Source of the DNA: CAZNER01 sp964572065
Lineage (GTDB): Bacteria; Patescibacteriota; Dojkabacteria; JAHIVN01
DNA length: 9,193 nucleotides
Direction: 5' to 3'
NCBI GenBank assembly: GCA_964572065.1
Contig: CAZNER010000076.1
Coordinates: 1-9,193, forward strand
Part shown: positions 1-6,118 of the stretch, piece by piece
Position numbering within the stretch: position 1 is the first letter of the stretch
Layout: every line of letters starts with the position of its first letter
Program-made: the position numbers and the translations under genes
The notes under the pieces: model-generated
Database searches by the model: none
Told to the model about the DNA's origin: nothing
The model's input: the letters and a program-made list of their open reading frames with translations, nothing else

Positions 1-2
1 TA

Positions 3-347
3 ACCAACATTAATATGGTTGCGATGAAACTAAATGGTGAAATGGACGATATAATAAAAAGAGCAGGTTTGATAATCGAAAGAAGAGCAAAAGAAAATAT
101 ATCAGGTAAACATGGACATTATAGACATATTATAACAGGAAACTTAAGAAGGTCAATTACAACTGAAGTTGAAAAATTAAACATGGAATTATATAGGGTA
201 GCTGTTGGAACAGATGTTTATTATGCAGCATGGGTAGAAGCAAAAGATAAATCAGGAGGATATTTAAGACCAGCATTTTTTGAAAGTAAAGATATAGCTT
301 TAAATTATATAGCAGATGAAATAGCTAAAAGTATAAGAGGATTATAA
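3..347 (+). CDS. HK97 gp10-like head-tail joining / minor structural protein, probably 5' partial
   Basis: The protein resembles the HK97 gp10-like family, which acts at the head-tail junction during assembly of siphophage virions. The supporting pattern is a charged helical N-terminal half with a basic ITGNLRRS segment, then GTDVYYAAWVE and YLRPAFFE near the C-terminus; family members typically show a similar 'VGT..YA..VE...P.LRPA' arrangement. An ATG lies at 15 and another at 24, but neither has a Shine-Dalgarno sequence upstream. The frame is open back to base 3, so the true start may lie before the window; an ATG-to-stop reading gives 110 aa. The stop TAA (345-347) shares its last base with the next gene's ATG. 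The position just before a terminator-like gene and the tail tube gene is the usual one for this family. Family assignment is by motif memory, not by a search. Confidence 0.7.
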   Translation, partial: TNINMVAMKLNGEMDDIIKRAGLIIERRAKENISGKHGHYRHIITGNLRRSITTEVEKLNMELYRVAVGTDVYYAAWVEAKDKSGGYLRPAFFESKDIALNYIADEIAKSIRGL

Positions 348-769
348 TGAAAGATATTTTAAAATCATTAAATACAAAATTAACAGCAGATGATACATTA
401 AAAACTCATTTAGGATATGATGCTTCAACTCATAATATAAGAAACTTTGCACAATTAAAAGATTATAATTTTGATAGATATTTATTATTCGGGAAAATAG
501 AGTTAGCAAAAAACGATGGATTAACTACTTCAAAAATAAGAGAAGGAATATTTCAAATACAAGCAATAGATAGAAAAGACCCGCAAAAAGTGGATGATAT
601 TTTAGAAAGAGTAATAGCCATACTAGACAATACTGATTTATCAGAATCAGGGTCTTTTCGAAGTTTGCGATGTGAATGGGAAAATAGTATTCCTACATTT
701 TTTGATAATGATACTAATTTTTATATAGGAACTGCTAACTTTAATTTAATAGTAGTGGATTTAACTTAA
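347..769 (+). CDS. Probable tail terminator / tail completion protein
   Basis: This 140-aa protein is probably the tail terminator or completion protein that caps the head-proximal end of the tail tube. The call rests mainly on synteny: it lies between a gp10-like gene and the major tail tube gene, the usual slot for this function (DUF3168-like or lambda gpU-like proteins). The sequence fits in size and in its mixed alpha/beta character: an N-terminal amphipathic helix (residues about 1-20), a central segment with strands around RYLLFGKIEL and GIFQIQAIDR, a helix with KVDDILERVIAILD, and a C-terminal strand with TANFNLIVVDLT. No catalytic motif is visible. Its ATG overlaps the upstream stop by one base (TAATG), so it is probably translated by coupling. 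I see no diagnostic signature, so the function is inferred from position. Confidence 0.6.
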   Translation: MKDILKSLNTKLTADDTLKTHLGYDASTHNIRNFAQLKDYNFDRYLLFGKIELAKNDGLTTSKIREGIFQIQAIDRKDPQKVDDILERVIAILDNTDLSESGSFRSLRCEWENSIPTFFDNDTNFYIGTANFNLIVVDLT

Positions 770-770
770 G

Positions 771-776
771 AGGAGG
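771..776 (+). promoter_or_regulatory. Strong ribosome binding site of the major tail protein gene
   Basis: A perfect AGGAGG lies 7 nt before the ATG at 784, immediately after the preceding stop codon. It is among the strongest Shine-Dalgarno sites in the window, as expected for a tail tube gene, whose product is needed in many copies per virion. It fixes the start at 784. Confidence 0.85.
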
Positions 777-783
777 GAAATAG

Positions 784-1290
784 ATGAGTGTAACTGCTAA
801 AAATGTAATCGTTGGAATAGGCGATTTCAAAATTGATGGTTCTTCAGTGGGTTCTACTTTTGGTGGAGTTACTTTTACGAAGGATATTGAGATATTTGAA
901 AAGCTGATTGACCAGCAGTTAGAGCCAGTTGGTATATCTAAAGTTCGAGAAACTTATAGAGTATCAACTGAAATAGCTGAAACAGATTTAGACAGATTGA
1001 AGGAGATTTGGGACATACCGAGTTCAGTAGAAGATGCTGGAGCAACTAAGACTTTGTCATTGGGAACTACTGATACAATATCATATAGAACATTAGAGTT
1101 CTATGGAAAGTCTCCTGAAGGATATGATAGAAAGTTTTATATTTATAAAGCTTTCATGACTGAGATTGGTGATGCAGTATTAGCTAAAGACAATATATAT
1201 AGAGTTCCAGTGACTTTTACTTGCTTTGCTGATACTACAAAACCTTCAACTCAGAGAATTGGATACATCGAAGATACAATCAGCGAATAA
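784..1290 (+). CDS. Major tail tube protein
   Basis: This 168-aa protein looks like a siphophage major tail tube protein, whose stacked rings form the conduit for DNA. It is rich in beta-strand segments, with Gly, Thr, Ser and Val throughout. It has an N-terminal VGIGDFKIDG, then VTFTKDIEIFEK followed by DQQLEPVG, and a C-terminal strand region NIYRVPVTFTCFAD. The TFTKDIE...Q..PV pattern and the late 'YRVPVTF.C..D' strand recall tail tube proteins of the lambda gpV/HK97-like fold. It has the strongest type of ribosome binding site (AGGAGG, 7 nt spacer). Its codon use is slightly less A-rich than its neighbours (CAG, GAG and TTG appear more often), consistent with high expression. It is followed by the only real non-coding gap in the window. 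The fold assignment is from pattern and gene order. Confidence 0.8.
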   Translation: MSVTAKNVIVGIGDFKIDGSSVGSTFGGVTFTKDIEIFEKLIDQQLEPVGISKVRETYRVSTEIAETDLDRLKEIWDIPSSVEDAGATKTLSLGTTDTISYRTLEFYGKSPEGYDRKFYIYKAFMTEIGDAVLAKDNIYRVPVTFTCFADTTKPSTQRIGYIEDTISE

Positions 1291-1291
1291 C

Positions 1292-1331
1292 AAAAGTTTT
1301 AGTTAAAGTCTTGACTATCTAAAAACTTTTT
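1292..1331 (+). terminator. Terminator-like hairpin downstream of the tail tube gene
   Basis: An inverted repeat starts just after the tail tube stop codon. The arm AAAAGTTTTAG (1292-1302) pairs with CTAAAAACTTTT (1319-1330), giving about 11 base pairs with one bulged A. The 3' arm ends in a run of five T (1327-1331). Within the loop, AGT/ACT (1307-1309 and 1314-1316) can form a small inner stem. The stem is A-T rich with only two G-C pairs, so it would be a weak intrinsic terminator. It may act as a partial terminator that lowers downstream transcription, or as a 3' stabiliser for the abundant tube mRNA. No promoter is apparent for the genes that follow, which argues that read-through occurs. 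Confidence 0.45.
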
Positions 1332-1355
1332 AAAAGAAGAAAAAAAGGAATGTAA

Positions 1356-1568
1356 ATGGAAGTAAAAAGAAATAGAAGTAAATCTGGTGGTGGAGCAAAA
1401 AAATATAATCGTAACAGACTTAAATGTGGTCGTTATTTAACAAGACGCCAAAGAATAAGAAATAAACAGAGAAAACAAGATTCATTTTTAAGAAGATTAG
1501 ATAAACCAGAAGAATGGAAAAAAGAATATAGAAAAAATCATAAAATAGGAAGAAAAAGAGAAGTATAA
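1356..1568 (+). CDS. Small, highly basic protein of unknown function
   Basis: I do not recognise this 70-aa protein. By my count 28 of its 70 residues are Lys or Arg against about 7 acidic residues, giving a strongly positive charge. Segments such as NRNRLKCGRY and TRRQRIRNKQRKQ suggest nucleic-acid binding or interaction with an acidic partner. There is a Gly-Gly-Gly at residues 11-13, one Cys (residue 24) and no hydrophobic core long enough for a membrane segment. The start is supported by AAAAAAGGA upstream (G-G at 1347-1348). It sits in the gap between the tail tube gene and the chaperone genes, after the hairpin. The ORF could be a virion-associated basic protein, a regulator or an accessory gene. 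That it is a real gene is likely from its ribosome binding site and tight packing; its role is unknown. Confidence 0.6.
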   Translation: MEVKRNRSKSGGGAKKYNRNRLKCGRYLTRRQRIRNKQRKQDSFLRRLDKPEEWKKEYRKNHKIGRKREV

Positions 1569-1592
1569 TATTCTCAAATAAAAGGAGGTAAC

Positions 1593-1994
1593 ATGGCTGA
1601 GAATAATAAAGCTATTTCACCTAGTGAATATAGGAAAAAGATACAGAAAGAAAGATATGTAAAAACACCAACAGGAATGACATTTAAAATTAAAAAACTT
1701 TCAGCAATTGAATTATTAGAAAATGGAATGGAAGACATTCCGAATCCTTTTATGCAATTCATCAAAGATAATAACTCAAAAAATTTAAAAGCAGCTATGG
1801 AAGATGAGAAATCATTAAAATTAATGCTTAAGTTCGTTGAAACATTGGTTACTAAAGGAATATTAGAACCAAAAGTTGTTTTAGAATATAAGAAAGGAGA
1901 GATGGAAAATTGTTTATTATGGACAGAATTAGATACAACAGACCAAGCCTTTCTTATGGGACAAATCATTGGAGTTGATTTAAAAAACGTATAA
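1593..1994 (+). CDS. Tail assembly chaperone, G-like (upstream frame of the frameshift pair)
   Basis: This 133-aa protein occupies the slot of lambda gpG, the chaperone that binds the tape measure protein and recruits tail tube subunits; it is normally absent from the finished virion. The segment VKTPTGMTFKIKKLSAIELL followed by GMEDIPNP matches the pattern 'v..PSG...kiR..sl..ll..G.iPnP' seen in many siphophage chaperones. A strong AAAGGAGG (1581-1588) lies 4 nt before the ATG, so this frame should be well translated. The gene is immediately upstream of a second short frame (1994-2260) and then the tape measure gene, the standard G-T-H order. Its last codons contain a tandem slippery sequence, so a minority of ribosomes should make a G-T fusion instead of stopping at 1992-1994. 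Confidence 0.8.
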   Translation: MAENNKAISPSEYRKKIQKERYVKTPTGMTFKIKKLSAIELLENGMEDIPNPFMQFIKDNNSKNLKAAMEDEKSLKLMLKFVETLVTKGILEPKVVLEYKKGEMENCLLWTELDTTDQAFLMGQIIGVDLKNV

Positions 1995-2011
1995 TGCCCT
2001 TCTTAAAGGGC
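1971..2011 (+). promoter_or_regulatory. Programmed -1 ribosomal frameshift site with slippery sequence and stimulatory hairpin
   Basis: TTTAAAAAAC (1979-1988) contains two overlapping canonical heptamers in the G frame, T TTA AAA (1979-1985) and A AAA AAC (1982-1988). Seven bases later, GCCCTT (1996-2001) pairs perfectly with AAGGGC (2006-2011) around a CTTA loop, a GC-rich hairpin in very A+T-rich DNA. A GGAG (1971-1974) lies 7 nt before the second heptamer and could act as an internal Shine-Dalgarno stimulator, although the spacing is a little short. The T frame has a TGA at 1976-1978 and the G frame a TAA at 1992-1994, so a -1 slip must occur in the 13-nt interval that holds the slippery run. 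The fusion product would be about 222 aa (134 residues up to the T start plus 88). Confidence 0.85.
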
Positions 2012-2260
2012 GATTTACCGTATCTAGTAGATGCAGTTGCTACACGCTACAATTTATTGCCGACGCAATTATTAGAATTGGATGTAGATGAGTTTAATCT
2101 CAATGTTGCAATTTATAACAAAGCAGTTTTAAGAGAAATTGAATTAAGAAAAAAGATGTCAGAAAGAACTGGTAAAGTAACAAGGACAGATAATACATTA
2201 AATTTTAATGGTTGGCCGATAAAAAGAAATATAATGAAAAAACCAAAGGTTAAAAAATAA
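1994..2260 (+). CDS. Tail assembly chaperone T-domain (downstream frame, expressed as a -1 frameshift fusion)
   Basis: This 88-aa frame corresponds to the T part of lambda gpGT, which links the chaperone to tail tube subunits. The segment LVDAVATRYNLLPTQLLELDVDEF resembles the usual 'l...a.rYg..P.e.L.l...ef' helical pattern of T domains. The C-terminus is strongly basic (KKPKVKK). An ATG lies at 1994, overlapping the G stop by one base, but no Shine-Dalgarno sequence precedes it, so independent initiation would depend on coupling. The frame is -1 relative to the G gene and is open upstream only as far as the slippery run, as expected for a frameshift product. It directly precedes the tape measure gene, its expected partner. 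The main functional product is therefore probably the G-T fusion. Confidence 0.78.
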   Translation: MPFLKGDLPYLVDAVATRYNLLPTQLLELDVDEFNLNVAIYNKAVLREIELRKKMSERTGKVTRTDNTLNFNGWPIKRNIMKKPKVKK

Positions 2261-4504
2261 ATGCAAGGGAATTTAGGTAAATTACAAGTATTCTTAGAAG
2301 TAGATTTAAGAAATTTTAAGACTCAACTTGATTCAGCAAAAGCAGGATTGAGGGGATTAGAACAGAGGATGAAACAGTCTGCTGAGACATTTAAAATGGC
2401 TGGTAGGCAAATGATGATTTTAGGAGCTGCATTGTCAGGTGCAGCTATTGCTATGGGTAAAATAGCAATTGATTTTGAAACGAGTATGGCAAAAGTAAAT
2501 ACAATGTTATCAAAAAGTACTCGTCATCTATTACCTGAATTTTCAAGACAAATAGAAATGTTATCGAAAAAGTGGGGGCAAACAACAAAAGTATTGGGTG
2601 AAGGTTTATATGATGTTTTATCAGCTCAGATAGATGTATCTGATGCTATGGGATTAATGGAGCAAGCTTCAATAGCAGCTACAGGTGGTTTTACTCAAGT
2701 AAATACAGCTGTTTCAGCTTTAATTACTTTAATGACTACATATGGGAAAGAACTAAAAGGAACAGCAGATGCTGCTGATTGGTTAGCTGCTGTAGTAGAA
2801 AGAGGAAGAGTTACATTTGAAGATGTAGCAGGAACAATAGGACAGACTGCTGCTATGGCTGCACAAGCAGGAATGACTATAGAAGATTATGGGGCAGCTT
2901 TTGCGATGTTGACAAGAGGTGGATTAGATGCTCATAAAGCACAAACAGCTTTAAGAGGAATCCTTCGTTCAGTTTTAAAAGTTCAAGAAGGAGCTTCAGA
3001 AGCTGCAAGAAATCTGGGATTTGAATGGAATGTTGACGTGATACGAGCAGGGAGATTTGAAAAGACATTAAGAACATTAAGCGATGCACAAATAGAACAG
3101 TTAGCTGCAATATCACCAAACATTAGAGGGTTATTAGGATGGGCGATTGCTGCAGGGCAAGCAAATAAAGCAGGTGAAGATTTAGAGGTAATGACAAATA
3201 GAGCTGGAAAAGCAATGGATAAAGCACAAATAGCAATGGCAACTACAGCTTTTCAATTATCACAAATAAGAGAAGAGTCAGTAGCAATATTAAGAGAGTT
3301 GGGAGCAGGAATACTACCTTTATTAAAAGATGATTTAATACCTATATTAAAAGAATGGTCTGAAAAGATAAGTGAACTTTTAAAGAAAAATAAAAATATC
3401 TCTACTACTTTAGTTAAATTATTAGCAGTCGTAGGCCCATTAACATTTGCTGTGGGATTATTAACATTTGCTTTTGGCTCTTTATTTTCTTTATTGGGAG
3501 GGCCCGCATTAATAGCTATGGGGGCATTTATTGCTTTAGTTACTTCAGCAATTGTATGGTCTGATAAATGGAAATTAGCTGCGAATGCAATAGGAATTGC
3601 TCTGATAAATATAGATAAATTATTTCTTAAATTGGTAGAAACATATATTCAATTTGAAAGGGTGACAAATCCAGCAGCTTGGTTTGGCCCATTTAAACAG
3701 AAATTAATTGAATTAGAGACTTGGGTTAAAGAAGAGAAAGAAAGTTTAGATGAAATACTAAAAGGATTACAGGATAATATAACAGAAATATATCTAAAAA
3801 AAGAAGGAATATCTGAAGCAGTAGGTGATGCTAAAGATGATTTATCAGATGAGTTAGCACAATTGGGTATGATTGACCCGTTTAAACCTCCTGAATTTGA
3901 AGAAACAATTAAAGGAATGAGTGAACGATTTGGCGATTTAAAGAAAGTAAGTGATAAGACATATCGAGGAATGGCAGAAGGATTTAAGTCAGCATTTAGT
4001 GATGTATTAAAAGGTGAATTAACAAGTTTAGAAGATTTCTTCAATAGAATATGGTTAAACATACAAAGTTCATTTGCAGATGCAATATCAAACATGTTGA
4101 TGAATTGGTTATTTTTTGAACATCAAGTAGGGGGTTCAAGCTCACCAGGAATTGGAGGTTTAGTTGGGAGTTTATTAAGCAGTTTTTTTAATCCAGCAAG
4201 CAGTGCAGCTGCTGCTCAAGGGGTTTCCAATTCCACTACAGCGGCAATAGGAGCTAGTATGGGGTATCAACATGGAACTGATTATGTTCCTTCTACAGGT
4301 ATTTATAAGTTACACGAAGGAGAGAAAATAGTTCCAAGAGAATCTGCAGGAGGGGCATCAGGAGGATTAACAATAATAAATATGATTAGCCCAGGCTTTA
4401 TAGGTGAAGCAATTAAACAAACGCCTGATATGGTAATAAATCCAATAACAGAAAATATTTTAAATAGAGGCATAATAAGAAAAGTAATCAAACAGGAGAC
4501 ATAA
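2261..4504 (+). CDS. Tail tape measure protein
   Basis: At 747 aa this is the longest gene in the window. It sets tail length and is probably ejected ahead of the DNA during infection. The N-terminus (about residues 1-110) has the FLEVDLRNFKTQLDSAKAGL helix and a small hydrophobic stretch (MMILGAALSGAAIAMG), followed by the IDFETSMAKVNTML motif of the tape-measure core domain (TP901/PhageMin_Tail type). Residues about 110-350 are a Gly/Ala-rich helical core. A large hydrophobic region near residues 387-437 (VVGPLTFAVGLLTFAFGSLF and following) could insert into the host membrane. The C-terminal part has coiled-coil stretches, an Ala/Ser/Gly-rich linker and an HGTDYVPSTGIYKLHEGE motif (about residue 671) typical of tape-measure C-termini. 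At the usual 0.15 nm per residue the tail would be near 110 nm. The ATG abuts the upstream stop with only a weak AAAGG at 11 nt. Confidence 0.92.
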   Translation: MQGNLGKLQVFLEVDLRNFKTQLDSAKAGLRGLEQRMKQSAETFKMAGRQMMILGAALSGAAIAMGKIAIDFETSMAKVNTMLSKSTRHLLPEFSRQIEMLSKKWGQTTKVLGEGLYDVLSAQIDVSDAMGLMEQASIAATGGFTQVNTAVSALITLMTTYGKELKGTADAADWLAAVVERGRVTFEDVAGTIGQTAAMAAQAGMTIEDYGAAFAMLTRGGLDAHKAQTALRGILRSVLKVQEGASEAARNLGFEWNVDVIRAGRFEKTLRTLSDAQIEQLAAISPNIRGLLGWAIAAGQANKAGEDLEVMTNRAGKAMDKAQIAMATTAFQLSQIREESVAILRELGAGILPLLKDDLIPILKEWSEKISELLKKNKNISTTLVKLLAVVGPLTFAVGLLTFAFGSLFSLLGGPALIAMGAFIALVTSAIVWSDKWKLAANAIGIALINIDKLFLKLVETYIQFERVTNPAAWFGPFKQKLIELETWVKEEKESLDEILKGLQDNITEIYLKKEGISEAVGDAKDDLSDELAQLGMIDPFKPPEFEETIKGMSERFGDLKKVSDKTYRGMAEGFKSAFSDVLKGELTSLEDFFNRIWLNIQSSFADAISNMLMNWLFFEHQVGGSSSPGIGGLVGSLLSSFFNPASSAAAAQGVSNSTTAAIGASMGYQHGTDYVPSTGIYKLHEGEKIVPRESAGGASGGLTIINMISPGFIGEAIKQTPDMVINPITENILNRGIIRKVIKQET

Positions 4505-4846
4505 ATGTCAGATTTTAATTATGATAGAGGCTTTCCATTTTATGAAGAAACAATATCAAAAGTTCTTGTATCTGAAGTAGAAAATGGATGGGAGCAAAGA
4601 AGAGATGTATGGGGAAAAACAAAAAAGAAATTTACAATTCATTTTAATGTAAATAGTAAAACAGAAATAGGAACAATAAGAGATTTCTTTGTTTCAAAAA
4701 CTGGCCCAAAAGATACATTTACCTTTACTAATCCAGTAGATTCTACAGAATATACAGTTAGATATGTTGACAATTCTTTTAAAATAGAAAGGCAAAATTT
4801 TGGAACATACAATGCAAGAGTAGAATTAATAGAGGTTTTTAGTTAA
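4505..4846 (+). CDS. Minor tail protein, gpM / DUF2460-like
   Basis: This 113-aa protein is a probable distal tail or tail-tip subunit that connects the tail tube to the tip complex. The pattern ENGWEQRRDVW, then FTIHFN, RDFFVSKTGPKDTFTFTNPVD and a final ARVELIEVF matches the plan of lambda gpM and of the DUF2460 proteins found in siphophages and gene transfer agents: a 'G.EQR...w' segment, a '..ff....G....F.f.dP.d' loop and a C-terminal 'v.l.Ev' strand. It directly follows the tape measure gene and precedes the L- and K-like genes, reproducing the lambda H-M-L-K order. AGGAG (4494-4498) lies 6 nt before the ATG, which directly follows the tape-measure stop. I cannot separate the gpM and DUF2460 alternatives without a profile search. 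Confidence 0.8.
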   Translation: MSDFNYDRGFPFYEETISKVLVSEVENGWEQRRDVWGKTKKKFTIHFNVNSKTEIGTIRDFFVSKTGPKDTFTFTNPVDSTEYTVRYVDNSFKIERQNFGTYNARVELIEVFS

Positions 4847-5466
4847 TGGCAAGAGATTTAAACAATACATTTAAAGGAGAGAAAGGTAAACAGACTAATC
4901 AACCAGTTTACTTATATACTATAGAAGATTATGATGGGGCTGATAATGACTTGAATTATGTAAACTATCCAACTGAAATTACTTTTGATAGTGTGACATA
5001 TACTAGAATGCCTATAAAACATGATTTTGTTTCAGAGAATAATGATGGAAACATTGATACAGTAAAAGTAACAGTTTCGAATATATCAAGAGCAATGGGA
5101 ATCAAATTAGAATCTTATGATGCATTAAGAGGGAAAAAAGTGAAGATAAAATTAGTGTGGGCAAATCAGTTAGATGATGCCGATTCTTATATAGAAGATA
5201 TTTTTTATATTAAATCAGTAGATGTAAATCAAAAAGATGCAGTATTTACTTTGAAATCAAAATTTGACTTGAATCAAATAAATTTGCCTCTAGATAATTA
5301 TAATAGAGATTTATGCAGATGGAAAACATTTAAGGGGACTGAATGTGGTTATAGTGGAGAGGAAACTACTTGTAATAGAACAAAACAAAGATGTATAGAA
5401 CTAAATAATATAGAAAGATTTGGGGCTTTTCCTGGTATTCCACGCACTGATATTTATATAAGGTAA
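4846..5466 (+). CDS. Minor tail protein gpL-like, with a candidate Fe-S cluster
   Basis: This 206-aa protein resembles lambda gpL, a tail-tip protein that carries an iron-sulfur cluster, and the related hub proteins of gene transfer agents (DUF2163). The N-terminal two thirds are beta-rich (VYLYTIEDYD, ITFDSVTYTRMP, VKVTVSNISRAM, VFTLKSKFD), as in tail hub domains. The C-terminal third has four cysteines at residues 157, 167, 176 and 183 in the arrangement CRW-x-x-FKGTECGY, TCNRT, RC, followed by NNIERFGAFPGIP. This closely recalls gpL, including the C-x6-C final pair and the 'RFG..PG.P' segment that follows it. The ATG overlaps the upstream gpM-like stop by one base. The cluster itself is inferred from the cysteine pattern, since nothing else in the sequence proves metal binding. 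Confidence 0.85.
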   Translation: MARDLNNTFKGEKGKQTNQPVYLYTIEDYDGADNDLNYVNYPTEITFDSVTYTRMPIKHDFVSENNDGNIDTVKVTVSNISRAMGIKLESYDALRGKKVKIKLVWANQLDDADSYIEDIFYIKSVDVNQKDAVFTLKSKFDLNQINLPLDNYNRDLCRWKTFKGTECGYSGEETTCNRTKQRCIELNNIERFGAFPGIPRTDIYIR

Positions 5467-5469
5467 AAA

Positions 5470-5931
5470 ATGCAATTAGCTTTATTAAAAGACATAACAG
5501 TAAATCAAACTAAAGAATTAGTAAATGGGATGTTAGGAATTCCATATAAACATTTAGGAAGAGATAAAATGGGACTTGATTGTTGGGGTGTAATTATTTA
5601 TGCTTACAAGAAGTTTGGTTATCAGATACAAGATTGGAAGGAATATGAAGAAGATTGGAGTAAAAAAGACAAAAATTATTTTATGTTAAACTTTTATAAG
5701 GATTATTACAAAAGATGGCAACCAGTAGAAATACCAGCATTATTAGATGTTGTTTTATTTGAAGGGAAAAATGGAATTATGAATCATGCAGGAATAGTAG
5801 TTGATATAAATAAATTCTTACATTGTCCAAAAATGGGTGTAATGTTATCTACTTTTCATCATCTTTGGTTAAACAAAAATCCAAAATTTTATAGGTTAAA
5901 GGAAAGAATAGATGGAACAAAGAAAACATAA
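5470..5931 (+). CDS. NlpC/P60-family tail-tip peptidase, gpK-like
   Basis: This 153-aa protein is an NlpC/P60-family cysteine peptidase of the kind found at siphophage tail tips (lambda gpK), where it probably cleaves peptidoglycan peptides during DNA entry or acts during tail assembly. The segment GIPYKHLGRDKMGLDCWGVI contains the nucleophile Cys38 in the family's 'GxDCWG' motif. NHAGIVVD provides the catalytic His106, and FLHCPKMGV has a His118 where the family often has a third polar residue. All expected catalytic positions are present, so the enzyme looks intact. The length matches a bare NlpC/P60 domain without the JAB-type N-terminal domain of lambda gpK. It follows the gpL-like gene by 3 nt, and its end overlaps the next gene by 20 nt. 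Confidence 0.9.
   Translation: MQLALLKDITVNQTKELVNGMLGIPYKHLGRDKMGLDCWGVIIYAYKKFGYQIQDWKEYEEDWSKKDKNYFMLNFYKDYYKRWQPVEIPALLDVVLFEGKNGIMNHAGIVVDINKFLHCPKMGVMLSTFHHLWLNKNPKFYRLKERIDGTKKT
5898..5903 (+). promoter_or_regulatory. Ribosome binding site inside the peptidase gene that fixes the next start
   Basis: AAAGGA lies 8 nt before the ATG at 5912, inside the end of the peptidase gene. A second in-frame ATG at 5936 has no comparable site upstream, so this sequence favours the longer 68-aa product that overlaps the peptidase gene. Confidence 0.55.
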
Positions 5932-6118
5932 ATGGATGGCAGGCAACACTAGTAATGCAGCAGCTTCAGGGTGGGAGAATGAATTTAAAATAACCGATTC
6001 TGATATAGTTGATTTAAGATTTACTTTAGAGGGATATGGTTGGAAGAGTGGAGCTGATGTAGAAAATAAAATAGAATTACGACCTGGAGTTTATAAAGTT
6101 TATTATAGGGAGGCATAA
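5912..6118 (+). CDS. Small protein of unknown function in the tail-tip region
   Basis: I do not recognise this 68-aa protein. It starts with a short basic segment (EQRKHKWMAG), continues with NTSNAAASGWENEF and ends in alternating strand-like residues (IVDLRFTLEGYGWKSG, PGVYKVYYREA), so a small beta domain is plausible. There is no signal peptide, membrane segment or catalytic motif. It starts within the end of the peptidase gene and ends in a TAATG junction with the next gene, so it is part of the same operon. Starting at the alternative ATG (5936) would give 60 aa and drop the basic leader. Its place right after the K-like gene, where lambda has gpI and gpJ, suggests a small tail-tip or accessory structural protein, but this is position only. 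Confidence 0.55.
   Translation: MEQRKHKWMAGNTSNAAASGWENEFKITDSDIVDLRFTLEGYGWKSGADVENKIELRPGVYKVYYREA

Noticed and set aside
15..26. ATG at 15 or 24 as the true start of the gp10-like gene
   Set aside because: Neither has a ribosome binding site and the frame is open to the window edge, so an upstream start is at least as likely; left as possibly 5' partial.
1311..1339. TTGACT resembling a -35 promoter element in the gap after the tube gene
   Set aside because: It lies in the loop of the hairpin and no TATAAT-like -10 element follows at 16-18 nt; TTTAAA is only about 12 nt away.
1350..1355. Start-stop ATGTAA directly before the basic protein gene
   Set aside because: A two-codon mini-ORF could in principle regulate the ATG at 1356, but in such A+T-rich DNA it is easily a chance occurrence.
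1574..1969. 131-aa open frame on the - strand opposite the G-like chaperone gene
   Set aside because: It is fully antisense to a gene with a strong ribosome binding site and family pattern, and has no plausible Shine-Dalgarno site or family resemblance of its own.
3649..4095. 148-aa open frame on the - strand inside the tape measure gene
   Set aside because: Antisense to a well-supported tape measure protein; composition (Ser/Asn/Leu/Ile-rich) is typical of the complement of A-rich coding DNA.
5936..6118. Shorter start (ATG at 5936) for the 68-aa protein
   Set aside because: No Shine-Dalgarno sequence precedes it, while AAAGGA is well placed for the ATG at 5912.
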